A model generated the notes under the pieces. It saw nothing but the letters and a program-made list of their open reading frames with translations. It searched no databases and was not told where the DNA came from. A DNA stretch of 64,000 bases from Siphonodentalium dalli (Eukaryota; Mollusca; Scaphopoda; Gadilida; Siphonodentaliidae): assembly GCA_032622095.1 (NCBI GenBank), contig CP136064.1, positions 261,991,863 to 262,055,862 on the forward strand. Reading direction: 5' to 3'. The translations under genes were made by a program, and so were the position numbers. Positions 33,968 to 45,601 of the stretch are shown piece by piece; position 1 is the stretch's first letter, and every line of letters begins with the position of its first letter.

Positions 33968-34283
33968 ATATTTATATAGCTTTTTGATGATTTATTCCCG
34001 CAAAAAAGCTGAATGTATTCTTATATATTTTCACAAAATGGCCGATAATTTGAGACTAGCCCACGCAACACATTAAGTCAGCCCGATACAGGATTTCCAA
34101 ACTCTTAGCTACGATAACGTGATTGATATAAATAACTTGCCTCAGATGGAATTCGGCTGAACTTTGAAAAGCACGCCCAATTATTATGCTTTATTAATGT
34201 TAAGGCCAGATTATGTAACTATTTGTTCTTCCTGCTCGTGTTACACTCTATGTAAATATTCACATCTTATACATGTATTGCAG

Positions 34284-34354
34284 TCGTTGTTACTGGCGCG
34301 ATGTGTACTGGGATGGCGGTAATATTCTCACAAGTCGGCGGTACTCTTATTCAG
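34284..34354 (+). CDS. SLC5-like symporter, exon 9
   Basis: Two bases complete a Val codon. The exon then encodes VVTGAMCTGMAVIFSQVGGT and LIQ, matching family SVVYGALCIGMAALASLMGALLQ. The glycine-rich hydrophobic sequence is a transmembrane helix. The acceptor is CATGTATTGCAG and the donor GTAAGT. It ends in phase 0. The exon end and donor are partly duplicated just downstream. Confidence 0.94.
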
Positions 34355-34458
34355 GTAAGTATATATGCTAGTTAACCAAATCCGTCAGGCAAGTATGCTA
34401 GTTAACCAAATCCGTGGTACTCTTATTGAGGCAAGTATGCTAGTTACCCAAATCCGTC
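34340..34458 (+). repeat. Tandem copies of the exon 9 end and donor region
   Basis: The genuine GGTACTCTTATTCAG with GTAAGT is followed by ATGCTAGTTAACCAAATCCGT. A second block then repeats AGGCAAGTATGCTAGTTAACC. A third repeats GGTACTCTTATTGAG with GCAAGT and the same downstream sequence. The extra copies have GC where the real donor has GT. Reading through the true donor hits TAA within seven codons. Confidence 0.9.
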
Positions 34459-34459
34459 A

Positions 34460-35270
34460 ACTGTTCCATCAGTCACAGTACTTCAAACCCAAACTGCAAG
34501 ACGACACAGTTCAGCCCCTCGATACGCTCTCTAACCACTGCCTCCACGTACATATATGTTCATTTTCTATTGTTGAATACTCATTTGCTATAACAAGCCC
34601 AAACTACATATATTACATCGAAAAATTACAATATATTGTTAATAGAAGTCGAAAATGTCCGATATTTGTCGGCAAATTAGTGCGACGGAATAATTTCATA
34701 CGCTCTGTTTATCGTTTATTGATTCCCATGCATTTGCAAGCCGATGCATGATTTAAAACTTATTATGTTCAAAGGGACATTCTCTGTTTTGCATATGTGA
34801 TAACTCGGCTTCGGTAAAATATATCCATGCGATATAAATCGCAAAAAGCCGGACTATGCTTCCGATTCTGTTGACGTGTTGCCGTCTACATTAGGCGGTA
34901 CCGATGAAAATTGCCATTTTTTATGGGATTTCCAAAATCCAATATCTTAATATTGAACGACCTTTAAATATTTCTGGCGTGGTGGCAGTGGTCAGACAGC
35001 GTAGCGAGGGGAATGGACTCTGCCTTGCAGTTTATTTTAAACCACATAATGCCCAAATGTGGCTCTTCAATGGCACATAATATGCAATACAATATTGAAA
35101 TGTCGTGCGGAATATAAATGTCAGGACATGGAAAGTATTACCAATGCCCTGTTTTGTCGAGCAGTAGAAAGACGGTCCCAAATTTCTTTAGCTTCACCTC
35201 CACCCTGTTTAAATTGTTAGCTATTACAATCCAACTAACGTTTTTAAGCCCTGATATAAAGCTAGTGAGT
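34460..35270. other. Intron 9, first part; nothing identified
   Basis: The 128-codon open frame at 34365-34751 begins inside the duplicated donor repeats and has no recognised motif. It is treated as chance. Confidence 0.45.
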
Positions 35271-35274
35271 TCAG

Positions 35275-35432
35275 AGCAACCACCAAGGGTGCTTATACCT
35301 CAGGCAGGTGAAGGACATCATATAATAGTAACCAACAAGGGTGCTTATACCTCAGGCAGGTGAAGGACGTCATATAATAGTAACCACCAAGGGTGCTTAT
35401 ACCTCAGGCAGGTGAAGGACGTCATATAATGT
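35275..35432. repeat. Three tandem copies of a 57-bp unit
   Basis: The unit contains ACCAAGGGTGCTTATACCTC and AGGCAGGTGAAGGACGTCAT, then ATAATAGTAACC. The copies are almost identical. Intron 9. Confidence 0.92.
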
Positions 35433-35789
35433 TTTCTATATCCATCAGTGATTTTTCAAGATCGCGGGTATAGATTTTGGAGAAATTGACACGTGACTTA
35501 CGGTTAGCAACCGTGTGGAGATTGCAAAAAACGCGGAATTGGAAATGAAGCTTCACGATAAAAATGAAAGTAACTACTTCACAACTTACGAAGAATTCAC
35601 ATGTTATTTAAGTCTATTACATTCATTTAGATCAATTTTGTTGGTCAGTTTAATGAAAATTAAAAATGAAGAAGTCATGACGATAATCCACGACACGTCT
35701 TGTCAATTTGGCTTGTCGTCTCCGTCGTGAACACTGCATGATGTTACATAAACTATTCTTAGCGTGGTGGAATTGTTCATCTACTCAAG

Positions 35790-36443
35790 CATTACAGATA
35801 ACAGTGGTTTTACTAAGTGGAATAATCTAATCAAACATTACATATAGCAGTAGTTTTAAATAAAACATTATTACAGATAACAGTGGTTTTACTAAGTGGA
35901 ATTGTACATCTACTCAAGCATTAGAGATAACAGTGGTTTTCTGAGTGGTATCAGCTAATCAAACATTACATATCACAGTGGTTTTAAATAAAACATTATT
36001 ACAGATAACAATGGTTTTAAACAAAACATTATTACAGATAACAATGGTTTTACATCAAGCATTATTACAGATAACAGTGGTTTTACTAAGTGGAATTGTT
36101 CAGCTAATCAAACATCATTACAGATAACAGTGGTTTTAAATAAAACAATATTACAGATAACAGTGGTTTTACATTATTACAGATAACAGTGGTTTTATTA
36201 CAGATAACAATGGTTTTAAACAAAACATTATTACAGATAACAATGGTTTTACATCAAGCATTATTACAGATGACAGTGGTTTTACTAAGTGGAACTGTTC
36301 AGCTAATCAAACATTATTACAGATAACAGTGGTTTTACTAAGTGGAATTGTTCAGCTAATCAAACATTATTACAGATAACAGTGGTTTTACATTTGTACA
36401 GATAACAGTGGTTTTATTACATATAACAGTGGTTGTATTACAG
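35790..36443 (+). repeat. Tandem array of exon 10 acceptor and exon start (close to 20 copies)
   Basis: The core ATTACAGATAACAGTGGTTT is the end of intron 9 plus the first bases of exon 10 (ITVV). It recurs from about 35794 to the genuine junction at 36443. Longer units also carry ACTAAGTGGAATT, the next part of exon 10, followed by GTTCAGCTAATCAAACATT. Spacing varies between about 20 and 55 bp. The decoy whose exon would start at 36402 adds 42 nt in frame with no stop (ITVVLLHITVVVLQ before the normal start). Others, such as those starting at 36376 and 36323, are out of frame. Confidence 0.93.
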
Positions 36444-36530
36444 ATAACAGTGGTTTTACTAAGTGGAATTGGCGCTCCAATGATTGGTGTTTTCGTCGTC
36501 GGCATCCTCTGTCCATGGATCCACGGAAAG
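36444..36530 (+). CDS. SLC5-like symporter, exon 10
   Basis: Twenty-nine codons in phase 0-0 encode ITVVLLSGIGAPMIGVFVVG followed by ILCPWIHGK. They match family [30 protein letters not shown]. The G-PM-G core and the ILCPW end of the helix are conserved. The acceptor is GTATTACAG and the donor GTAAGG. The start is the last of the tandem acceptor copies. An alternative in-frame start at 36402 would lengthen the preceding helix by 14 hydrophobic residues. Confidence 0.94.
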
Positions 36531-36665
36531 GTAAGGATTTGCCACGGTCATGGGCGAAATAAACACCACCAAAACAAAAAAGAAGCCACACCTCAAATTT
36601 CGTTTTTTGTGGGATTTGCCCGGGTCATGGCTGAATAAACACCACCAAAAAAAAGAATCCATCCC
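36531..36665. repeat. Two tandem copies of a roughly 75-bp unit after the exon 10 donor
   Basis: GGATTTGCCACGGTCATGGG with AATAAACACCACCAAAA is followed by GGGATTTGCCCGGGTCATGG with AATAAACACCACCAAAA. The unit starts 3 bases inside the intron (at AAGGATTTGCC). Confidence 0.8.
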
Positions 36666-36799
36666 TCACATTTCGAGCATTGTGTACACATATAGTGGGT
36701 TAGTTGTTATGAAATTTGCACGTGTATGGTGACATATATGGCAGATATTTGGCAAAGCTGCATGCTGTATGTACTTTTCTCTGAGACACGCCGCGGGTT

Positions 36800-36908
36800 G
36801 CGCTTTGTACGTGTCTGGGACTATATAACACACAAGGCGCGTACGTGTCTGGGACTATATAACACACAAGGCGCGTACGTGTCTGGGACTATATAACACA
36901 CAAGGCGC
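36800..36908. repeat. Three tandem copies of a roughly 40-bp unit
   Basis: The unit is GTACGTGTCTGGGACTATAT followed by AACACACAAGGCGC. The copies are essentially identical. Start of intron 10. Confidence 0.92.
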
Positions 36909-36909
36909 C

Positions 36910-37240
36910 CATTTTAGAAGCTGCATGGATTTCGAGACTTGCAATTTTTTGGGGGATATATGGATTGGGTCAAATGTTACCATTGAAGTGTAAAATTCCA
37001 GCACTATCTTTTTTCAGTGTAATCTATACCCCAGTCTCTTTGAAAAGCCGACGAAAATACTATATCGGATGTACGTCTCTAGAAATATCCATAATATTTC
37101 ATTTCTACGACGACGCGGCATTCCCAACTTGATGTAATAAACCGCTTCCAAATATGGAGTGCATTCCTGGCATAGTAAATGTTTGAGAATCGTACTATTT
37201 AGAAATAGTTATAAATACAACTAGATGCGAAAAGATAATC
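36910..37240. other. Intron 10 sequence; nothing identified
   Basis: No ORF or repeat recognised. Confidence 0.5.
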
Positions 37241-37244
37241 AGTC

Positions 37245-37505
37245 ATATACAGTTGTCGGCCGCGATTGTGTAAGACACGGGGATTTGTCGCCCGATCGAG
37301 ACCTGCAATGTCACCCAAGGGCCACGAGGCCCGAGGGTGACATTCCAGGTCGAGAGAGGCGACAAATCCCCGTGTCTCACGAAAACAGGGGTGACGACTG
37401 TTTTGTTATCTGACAAATGGGTACACACGAACCTTCTTAACCTAAGTACGCGCGTATATTCATTAATCCAGCTCGAAGAGTTAATTTTATGTTGGAATCC
37501 TCGCT
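37245..37505. repeat. Hairpin repeat R4, single copy
   Basis: It contains an internal palindrome (CACGGGGATTTGTCGCCCGA on one side, GGCGACAAATCCCCGTGTC on the other, around a CCGAGGGTGACATT centre). It continues with CAGATAACAAAACAG-type and ATTCATTAATCCAGCTCGAA sequence. The same unit occurs twice more, head to head, at 38210-38865. Confidence 0.88.
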
Positions 37506-37509
37506 TTTT

Positions 37510-38205
37510 ATAAAATAAGACGTTCACAATTTGGATCACTTGCGGAGCTATTGTCTGATTAGTTTGATGGACGCATGGTGAGAATCGGTTCACGGAAGGA
37601 GGAGTAAAGCAAATTCGAAGTATAGTAGCGATGCTGCGAAATGTTCGGTGTCGTTTTAAATGAGCGTAAAAACGCAGGTGGACGTGTTTATTTCGAGAAC
37701 GCTAAAATGTGAAACTTACACGTTGTAGTGGTGCCAAACCGAAGAAAATTGTCGATTGATAAATAGTAAAGAGTGGCTATTTGATCTTTAGAGCTTAGTA
37801 CGTATTTGTAACGTATGTACGTCGTATGTGCAATTGTCTGCAGCACATACCAATTGCATAATATGGTTTATCTATTTGTTCCACGGTATTTATTATTGAT
37901 ATAAAAAGGTCCAATATGAACATTACACCTTATAACGGATTTGTGTCCGTGATAACACCATTTATTCATAGCGTGCTTTAATTGCAAATTAAAGACAACA
38001 ATTATGCAAATTAGCAAACACCACAGTTCGCGGTAGTTACGAAACAGTGGGGTTTATAAAATGCGTGTTTTCTGAAATTATTAGAGAGGTGTGAGAGAAT
38101 CTCTGCAAGTTGAGTTCTTCGTAGTTCTATGTTTACTGGTAACAGCTGAGCGGTAAATATCTACCGAAATGTTACCCTCGAGGGTAACAAGTGATTAGCG
38201 GCCCA
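37510..38205. other. Intron 10 sequence between R4 copies; nothing identified
   Basis: No ORF longer than chance expectation and no repeat recognised. Confidence 0.5.
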
Positions 38206-38209
38206 CCAT

Positions 38210-38868
38210 GTGACGCAACCTCAGCCAATCAGAAAAGAGGAAAATGGGATGAAGATAACAATAGACAGTTGTCGCCCGCGATTGAGTGAGTCACGGGGAT
38301 TTGTCGCCCGCTCGAGACCTGCAATGTCACCGAGGGCCGCCAGGTCCGAGGGTGACATTCCAGGTCGAGAGCGGCGACAAATCCCCGTGTCTCACGAAAA
38401 CAAGGGTGACGACTGTTTTGTTATCTGACAAATGAGTACACACGAACCTTCTTAATGGCATGCCTAAGTACTCGCGTATATTCATTAATCCAGCTCGAAG
38501 AGTAAATTTTATGATGGAATCCTTTCAGCTTTCCTCTCTTCTGATTGGCTGAGAGGATTCCAACATAAAATTAACTCTTCGAGCTGGATTAATGAATATA
38601 CGCGAGTACGTAGGCATGCCATTAAGAAGGTTCGTGTGTACTCATTTGTCAGATAACAAAACAGTCGTCACCCTTGTTTTCGTGAGACACGGGGATTTGT
38701 CGCCGCTCTCGACCTGGAATGTCACCCTCGGACCTGGCGGCCCTCGGTGATATTGCAGGTCTCGAGCGGGCGACAAATCCCCGTGTCTCACTCAATCGCG
38801 GGCGACAACTGTATATTGTTACCCTTCTCCCTATTTTCCACCCTTCAGATTGGCCCATTTCCTGTCAC
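38210..38868. repeat. Near-perfect head-to-head R4 palindrome with nested hairpins
   Basis: Two R4 units of about 320 bp meet near 38530. The right unit is the reverse complement of the left over CACACGAACCTTCTTAATGG, ATTCATTAATCCAGCTCGAA and GACACGGGGATTTGTCGCC-type blocks, with very few mismatches. Each arm carries its own hairpin, so the whole can fold at two scales. The outer ends (CAGCCAATCAGA and TCAGATTGGCC) are also inverted, and the same CTGATTGGCTGAGAGG sits at the centre. Confidence 0.9.
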
Positions 38869-39178
38869 GTGCCGGGCGACAAATCACACTGTCGCCCGCT
38901 GAGCCGGGAGACATTGCTTTTGTCGCCCTCCTGATGTTAAAATGCAAGAATATCTCCAAACACACACTGCAGTAATTCATCTATTTCACATCACTATAAT
39001 ATACTAAAAATCATAGATCTTATATACCCCACGGATTCGCAAAACACACCAGTTGTGGTGTTTGCTAATTTGCATATATTTAGTGAACACTAATATTCGA
39101 ACTTTCAAGTTGATACTTATATCGGACAAGCGTTATTATGTACTTTTCACATCGAAACATCTCGGTGATTCAATATGT

Positions 39179-39640
39179 TCATGGTGCAAGATTGAAAGAA
39201 TGGATCCCTTCAGGTTGGTTGGTTATAAATGTTTGCTGGTAGACAACGTAATGCATACGTTTGTCGCGAATGAATGGTACTGTACGTTTATCCATGATAT
39301 CAGACCTCTCCGCGATGTCTGCAATGTGATCATAGAAGTATTTTGTGTGAGGATCGCCATGTACTTGGGAGCACTGACACATATGAATGTACATTAATGA
39401 AATCGACAACTTCCCAATAGCTTTCGGGGAAGACCGTTATGAAATGAACATCGCGAGTAAATTCCGCGCGCAAGGCGACATTGATATTCCACATTGCAGA
39501 AGGCGATAACATACCTATATGGCTTATTGGTTTACATTGCATGGACCGATATTGACGATTTAACCACCAAAATGATCGTAAATAGAGAGTTCTATAGACG
39601 TACATCCGATATAGGATTTCCGTCTGCTTTTTTCTAACAG
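39179..39640 (-). pseudogene. Possible decayed minus-strand coding stretch, unknown
   Basis: Two long minus-strand frames overlap just before the giant array. One reads through ISHIGMLSPSAMWNINVALR and VFPESYWEVVDFIN. The other reads HGDPHTKYFYDHIADIAERS and VPFIRDKRMHYVVYQQTFIT. One frameshift would join them. The plus strand is also open for 114 codons at 39053-39397, so chance is a real alternative. No family was recognised. Confidence 0.2.
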
Positions 39641-42600
39641 ACTGTCTATACCCCCGATAATAATGAACATGACTGTCTATACCCCCGATAATAATGAACA
39701 TGACTGTATATACCCCCGATAATAATGAACATGACTGTCAATTCCCCCGATATTAATGAACATGACTGTCTATACCCCCTATAATAATGAGCATGGCTGT
39801 CAATACCCTCGATAATAATGAACATGACTGTCTATACCCCCGATATTAATGAACATGACTGTCTATACCCTCGATAATAGTGAACATGACTGGCTATACC
39901 CCCGATAATAATGAACATGACTGTCTATACCACCTATAATAATGAACATTACTGTCTATACCCCCGATAATAATGAACATGACAGTCTATACCCCGATAT
40001 TAACGAACATGACTGTCTATACCCCTATAATAATGAGCATGACTGTCTATACCCTCGATAATAATGAACATGACTGTCTATACCCCCGATATTAATGAAC
40101 ATGACTGTATATACCCCCGATATTAATGAACATGACCCTATACCCCCGATACTAATGAACATGACTGTCTACACCCCGATATTAATGAACATGAATGTCT
40201 ATACCCCCGATAATAATGAACATGACTGTCTATACCCCCGATATTAATGAACATGACTGTCTATTCCCTCGATATTAATGAACATGACTGTATATACCCC
40301 CCGGTAATAATGAACATGACTGTCTATACCCCGATAATAATGAACATGAATGTCTATACCCCCGATATTAATGAACATGACTGTCTATTCCCTCGATATT
40401 AATGAACATGACTGTATATACCCCCGGTAATAATGGACATGGCTGTCTATACCCTCGATAATAATGAACATGACTGTCTATACCCCCGATAATAATGAAC
40501 ATGACTGTCAATTCCCCCGATATTAATGAACATGACTGTCTATAACCCCTATAATAATGAGCATGGCTGTCAATACCCTCGATAATAATGAACATGACTG
40601 GCTATACCCCCGATAATAATGAACATGACTGTCTATACCCCCAATATTAATGAACATGACTGTCAATACCCCCGATGTTAATGAACATGACTGTCTATAG
40701 CCTCTATATTAATGAACACGACTGTATATACCCCCGATAATAATGAACATGACTATCTATACCCCGATAATAATGAACATGACTGTATATACCCCCGGTA
40801 ATAATGAACATGACTGTCTATACCCCGATAATAATGAACATGACTGTCTTTACCCCCGATATTAATGAACATGACTGTCTATACCCTCGATATTAATGAA
40901 CATGACTGTATATACCCCCGACAATAATGAACATGACTACCTATACCCCGATAATAATTAACATGACTGTCTATACCCCCCGATAATAATGAACATGACT
41001 GTCTAAACCCCCGATATTAATTAACATGACTGTCTATACCCCGAATAATAATGAACATGACTGTATATACCCCCGGTAATAATGAACATGACTGTCTATA
41101 CCCTCGATATTAATGAACATGTCTATATACCCCGGTAATAATGAACATGACTGTCTATACCCCGATAATAATGAACATGACTGTCTATACCCCGATAATA
41201 ATGAACATGACTGTCTATACCCCGGATAATAATGAACATGACTGGCTATACCCCCGATAATAATGAACATGACTGTCTATACCCCCGATATTAATGAACA
41301 TGTCTGTCTATACCCTCGATATTAATGAACATGTCTATATACCCCCGGTAATAATGAACATGACAGTCTATACCCCGATAATAATGAACATGACTGTCTA
41401 TACCCCCGATAATAATGAACATGACTGTCTATACGCCGGATAATAATGAACATGACAGTCTATACCCCCGATAATAATGAACATGACTGTCTATACCCCC
41501 GATAATAATGAACATGACTGTCTATACCCCCGGTAATAATGAACATATCTGGCTATACCCCCGATAATAATGAACATGACTGGCTATACCCCCGATAATA
41601 GTGAACATGACTGTCTATACCCCCAATAATAATGAACATGATTGTCTATACCCCCGATAATAATGAACATGACGGTATATACCCTCGATAATAATGAACA
41701 TGACTATCTATACCCCCCGATAATAATGAACATGACAGTCTATACCACCGATAATAATGAACATGACTGTCTATACCCTCGATAATAATGAACATGACTG
41801 TCTATACCTCCTATACTAATGAACATGACTGTCTATACCCCGATAATAATGTTCATGACAGTCTATACCCCCGATAATAATGAACATGACTGTCTATACC
41901 CCCGATAATAATGAACATGACTGTCTATACCATCGATAATAATGAACATGACTGTCTATACGCCCGATATTAATTAACATGACTGTCTATACCCTCGATA
42001 ATAATGAACATGCCTGTCTATACCCCCGATAATAATGAACATGACTGTCTATATCCATATATTAGTGAACATGACTGCCTATACCCCCGATAATAATGAA
42101 CATGACTGTCTATACCATCGATAATAATGAACATGACTGTCTATAGGCCCGATATTAATTAACATGACTGTCTATTCCATCGATAATATTGAACATGACT
42201 GTCTATACGCCCGATATTAATTAACATGACTGTATATACCCTCGATAATAATGAACATGACTGTCTATACCCCGATAATAATGAACATGAATATCTATAC
42301 GCCCGATAATAATGAACATGACTCTCTATACCCCAGATAAAAATGAACATGACAGTCTATACCCTCGATAATAATGAACATGACTGTATATACCCCCGAT
42401 AATAATGAACATGACTGTCTATACCCCAGATAAAAATGAACATGACAGTCTATACCCTCGATAATAATGAACATTACTGTCTATACCCCAGATAAAAAGG
42501 AACATGACAGTCTATACCCTCGATAATAATGAACATGACTGTCTTTACCCTCGATATTAATGAACATGACTCTCTATACCCTCGATATTAATGAAGATGA

Positions 42601-45600
42601 CTCTCTATACCCTCGATATTAATGAACATGACTGTCTATACCCCCTATAATAATGAACATGACTGTCTATTACCCCCATAATAATGAACATGACTGTCTA
42701 TACCCTCGATAATAATGAACATGACTGTCTATACCCCCGATATTAATGATCATGACTGTCCATACCCTCGATATTAATGAACATGACTGTCTATACCCTC
42801 GATATTAATGAACATGAATGTCTATACCCCCTATAATAATGAACATGACTGTCTGTACCCTCGATAATAATGAACATGACTGTCTATACCCCCGATATTA
42901 ATGAACATGACTGTCTATACCCTCGATAATAATGACCATGACTGTCTATAACCCCTATAATAATGAACATGACTGTCTATACCCCCGATATTAATGAACA
43001 GGACTGTCTATAACCTCGACAATAATGAACATGACTGTCTATACCCCCTATAATAATGAAAACGACTGTCAATACCCCCGATATTAATAAACATGACTGT
43101 ATATACCCTCGATATTAATGAACATGACTGTATATACCCCCGATAATAATGAACATGATTATCTATACCCCGATAATATTGAACATGACTGTCTATACCC
43201 CCGATAATAATGAACATGACTGTAAATACCCCCGATATTAATGAACATGACTGGCTATACCCAGATAATAATGAACATGACTGTCTATACCCCGATAATA
43301 ATGGACATGACTGTCTATACCCCCGATATTAATGAACATGACTGGCTATACCCAGATAATAATGAACATGACTGGCTATACCCCGATATTAATGAACATG
43401 AATGTCTATACACAGATAATAATGAACATGACTGTCTATACCCCGACGATAATGAGCATGACTGTCTACACCCCCGATAATAATGAACATGACTGTCTAT
43501 ACCCCGATAATAATGAACATGACTGTCTATACCCCCGATAATAATGAACATGACTGTATATACTCCCGATAATAATGAACATGACTGTCTATACCCCGGA
43601 TAATAATGAACATGACTGTCTATACCCCCGATAATAATGAACATGACTACCTATACCCCGATAATAATGAACATGACTGTCTATACCCCGATAATAATGA
43701 ACATGACAGTATATACCTCCCGGTAATAATGAACATGACTGTCTATACCCCCGATAATAATGAACATGACTGTCTTTACCCCCGATAATAATGAACATGA
43801 CTGTCTATACCCCCTATAATAATGAACATGACTGTATATACCCCGATAATAATGAACATGACTGTCTATACCCCCGATAATAATGAACATGACTATCTAT
43901 ACCCCGATAATAATGAACATGACTGTCTATACCCCGATAATAATGAACATGACTGTCTATACCCCCGATAATAATAAATATGACGGTATATACCCTCGAT
44001 AATAATGAACATGACTGTCTATACCCCGATAATAATGAACATGTCTATATACCCCCAGTAATAATGAACATGACTGTCTATACCCCGATAATAATGAACA
44101 TGACTGTCTATACCCCCTATAATAATGAACATGACTGTCTATACCCCCGATAATAATGAACATGACTGTCTATACCCCGGATAATAATGAACATGACTAT
44201 CTATACCCCGATAATAATTAACATTACTGGCTATAACCCCTATAATAATGAACATGACTGTCTATACCCCGATAATAATGAACATGACTGTCTATACCCC
44301 GGATAATAATGAACATGACTGTCTATGCCCCGATAATAATGAACATGGCTGGCTATACCCCCGATAATAATGAACATGACTGTCTATACCCCCTATAATA
44401 ATGAACATGACTGTCAATACCCCGATATTAATGAACATGACTGTCTATACCCTCTATATTAATGAACATGACTGTATATACCCCCGATAATAATGAACAT
44501 GACTATCTATACCCCGATAATAATGAACATGACTGTATATACACCCGGTAATAATGAACATGACTGTCTATACCCCGATAATAATGTACATGACTGTCTT
44601 TACCCCCGATATTAATGAACATGACTGTCTATTCCCTCGATATTAATGAACATGACTGTATATACCCCCGACAATAATGAACATGACTATCTATACCCCG
44701 ATAATAATGAACATGACTGTCTATACCCCCCAATAATAATGAACATGACTGTCTATACCCTCGATATTAATGAACATGACTGTATATACCCACGACAATA
44801 ATGAACATGACTATCTATACCCCGATAATAATGAACATGACTGTCTATACCCCGATAATAATGAACATGACTGTCTATACCCCGATAATAATGAACATGA
44901 CTGTCTAACCCCCCGATAATAATGAACATGACTGTCTATACCCCCGATAATAATGAACATGACTGTCTATACCCAGATAATAGTGAACATGAATGTCTAT
45001 ACCCCGATAATAATGAGCATGACTGTCTATACCCCCGATCATAATGAACACGACTGTCTATACCCCGGATAATAATGAACATGACTGTCTATACCCCCGA
45101 TAATAATGAACATGACTGTCTATACCCTCGATTATATTGAACACGACAGTCTATACCCCCGATATTAATGAACATGACTGTCTATACCCTCGATATTAAT
45201 GAACATGTCTCTAAATACCCCCGGTAATAATGAACATGACAGTCTATACCCCGATAATAATGAACATGACTGTCTATACCCTCGATTATAATGAACATGA
45301 CTGTCTATACCCCGGATAATAATGAACATGACTGTCTATACCCCCGATAATAATGAACATGACTGTCTATACCCTCGATTATATTGAACACGACTGTCTA
45401 TACCCCCGATATTAATGAACATGACTTTCTCTACCCCCGATAATAATGAACATGACTGTCTATACCCCCGATAATAATGAACATGACTGTCTATACCCCC
45501 GATATTAATGAACATGACTGTCTATACCCTCGATATTAATGAACATGTCTGTATATACCCCCGGTAATAATGAACATGACTGTATATACCCCCGATAATA

Positions 45601-45601
45601 A

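Noticed and set aside
35945-36127. Small ORF with repeated LLQITMVLNKT
   Set aside because: Translation of the exon 10 acceptor array, with no conserved protein beyond the repeated exon start.
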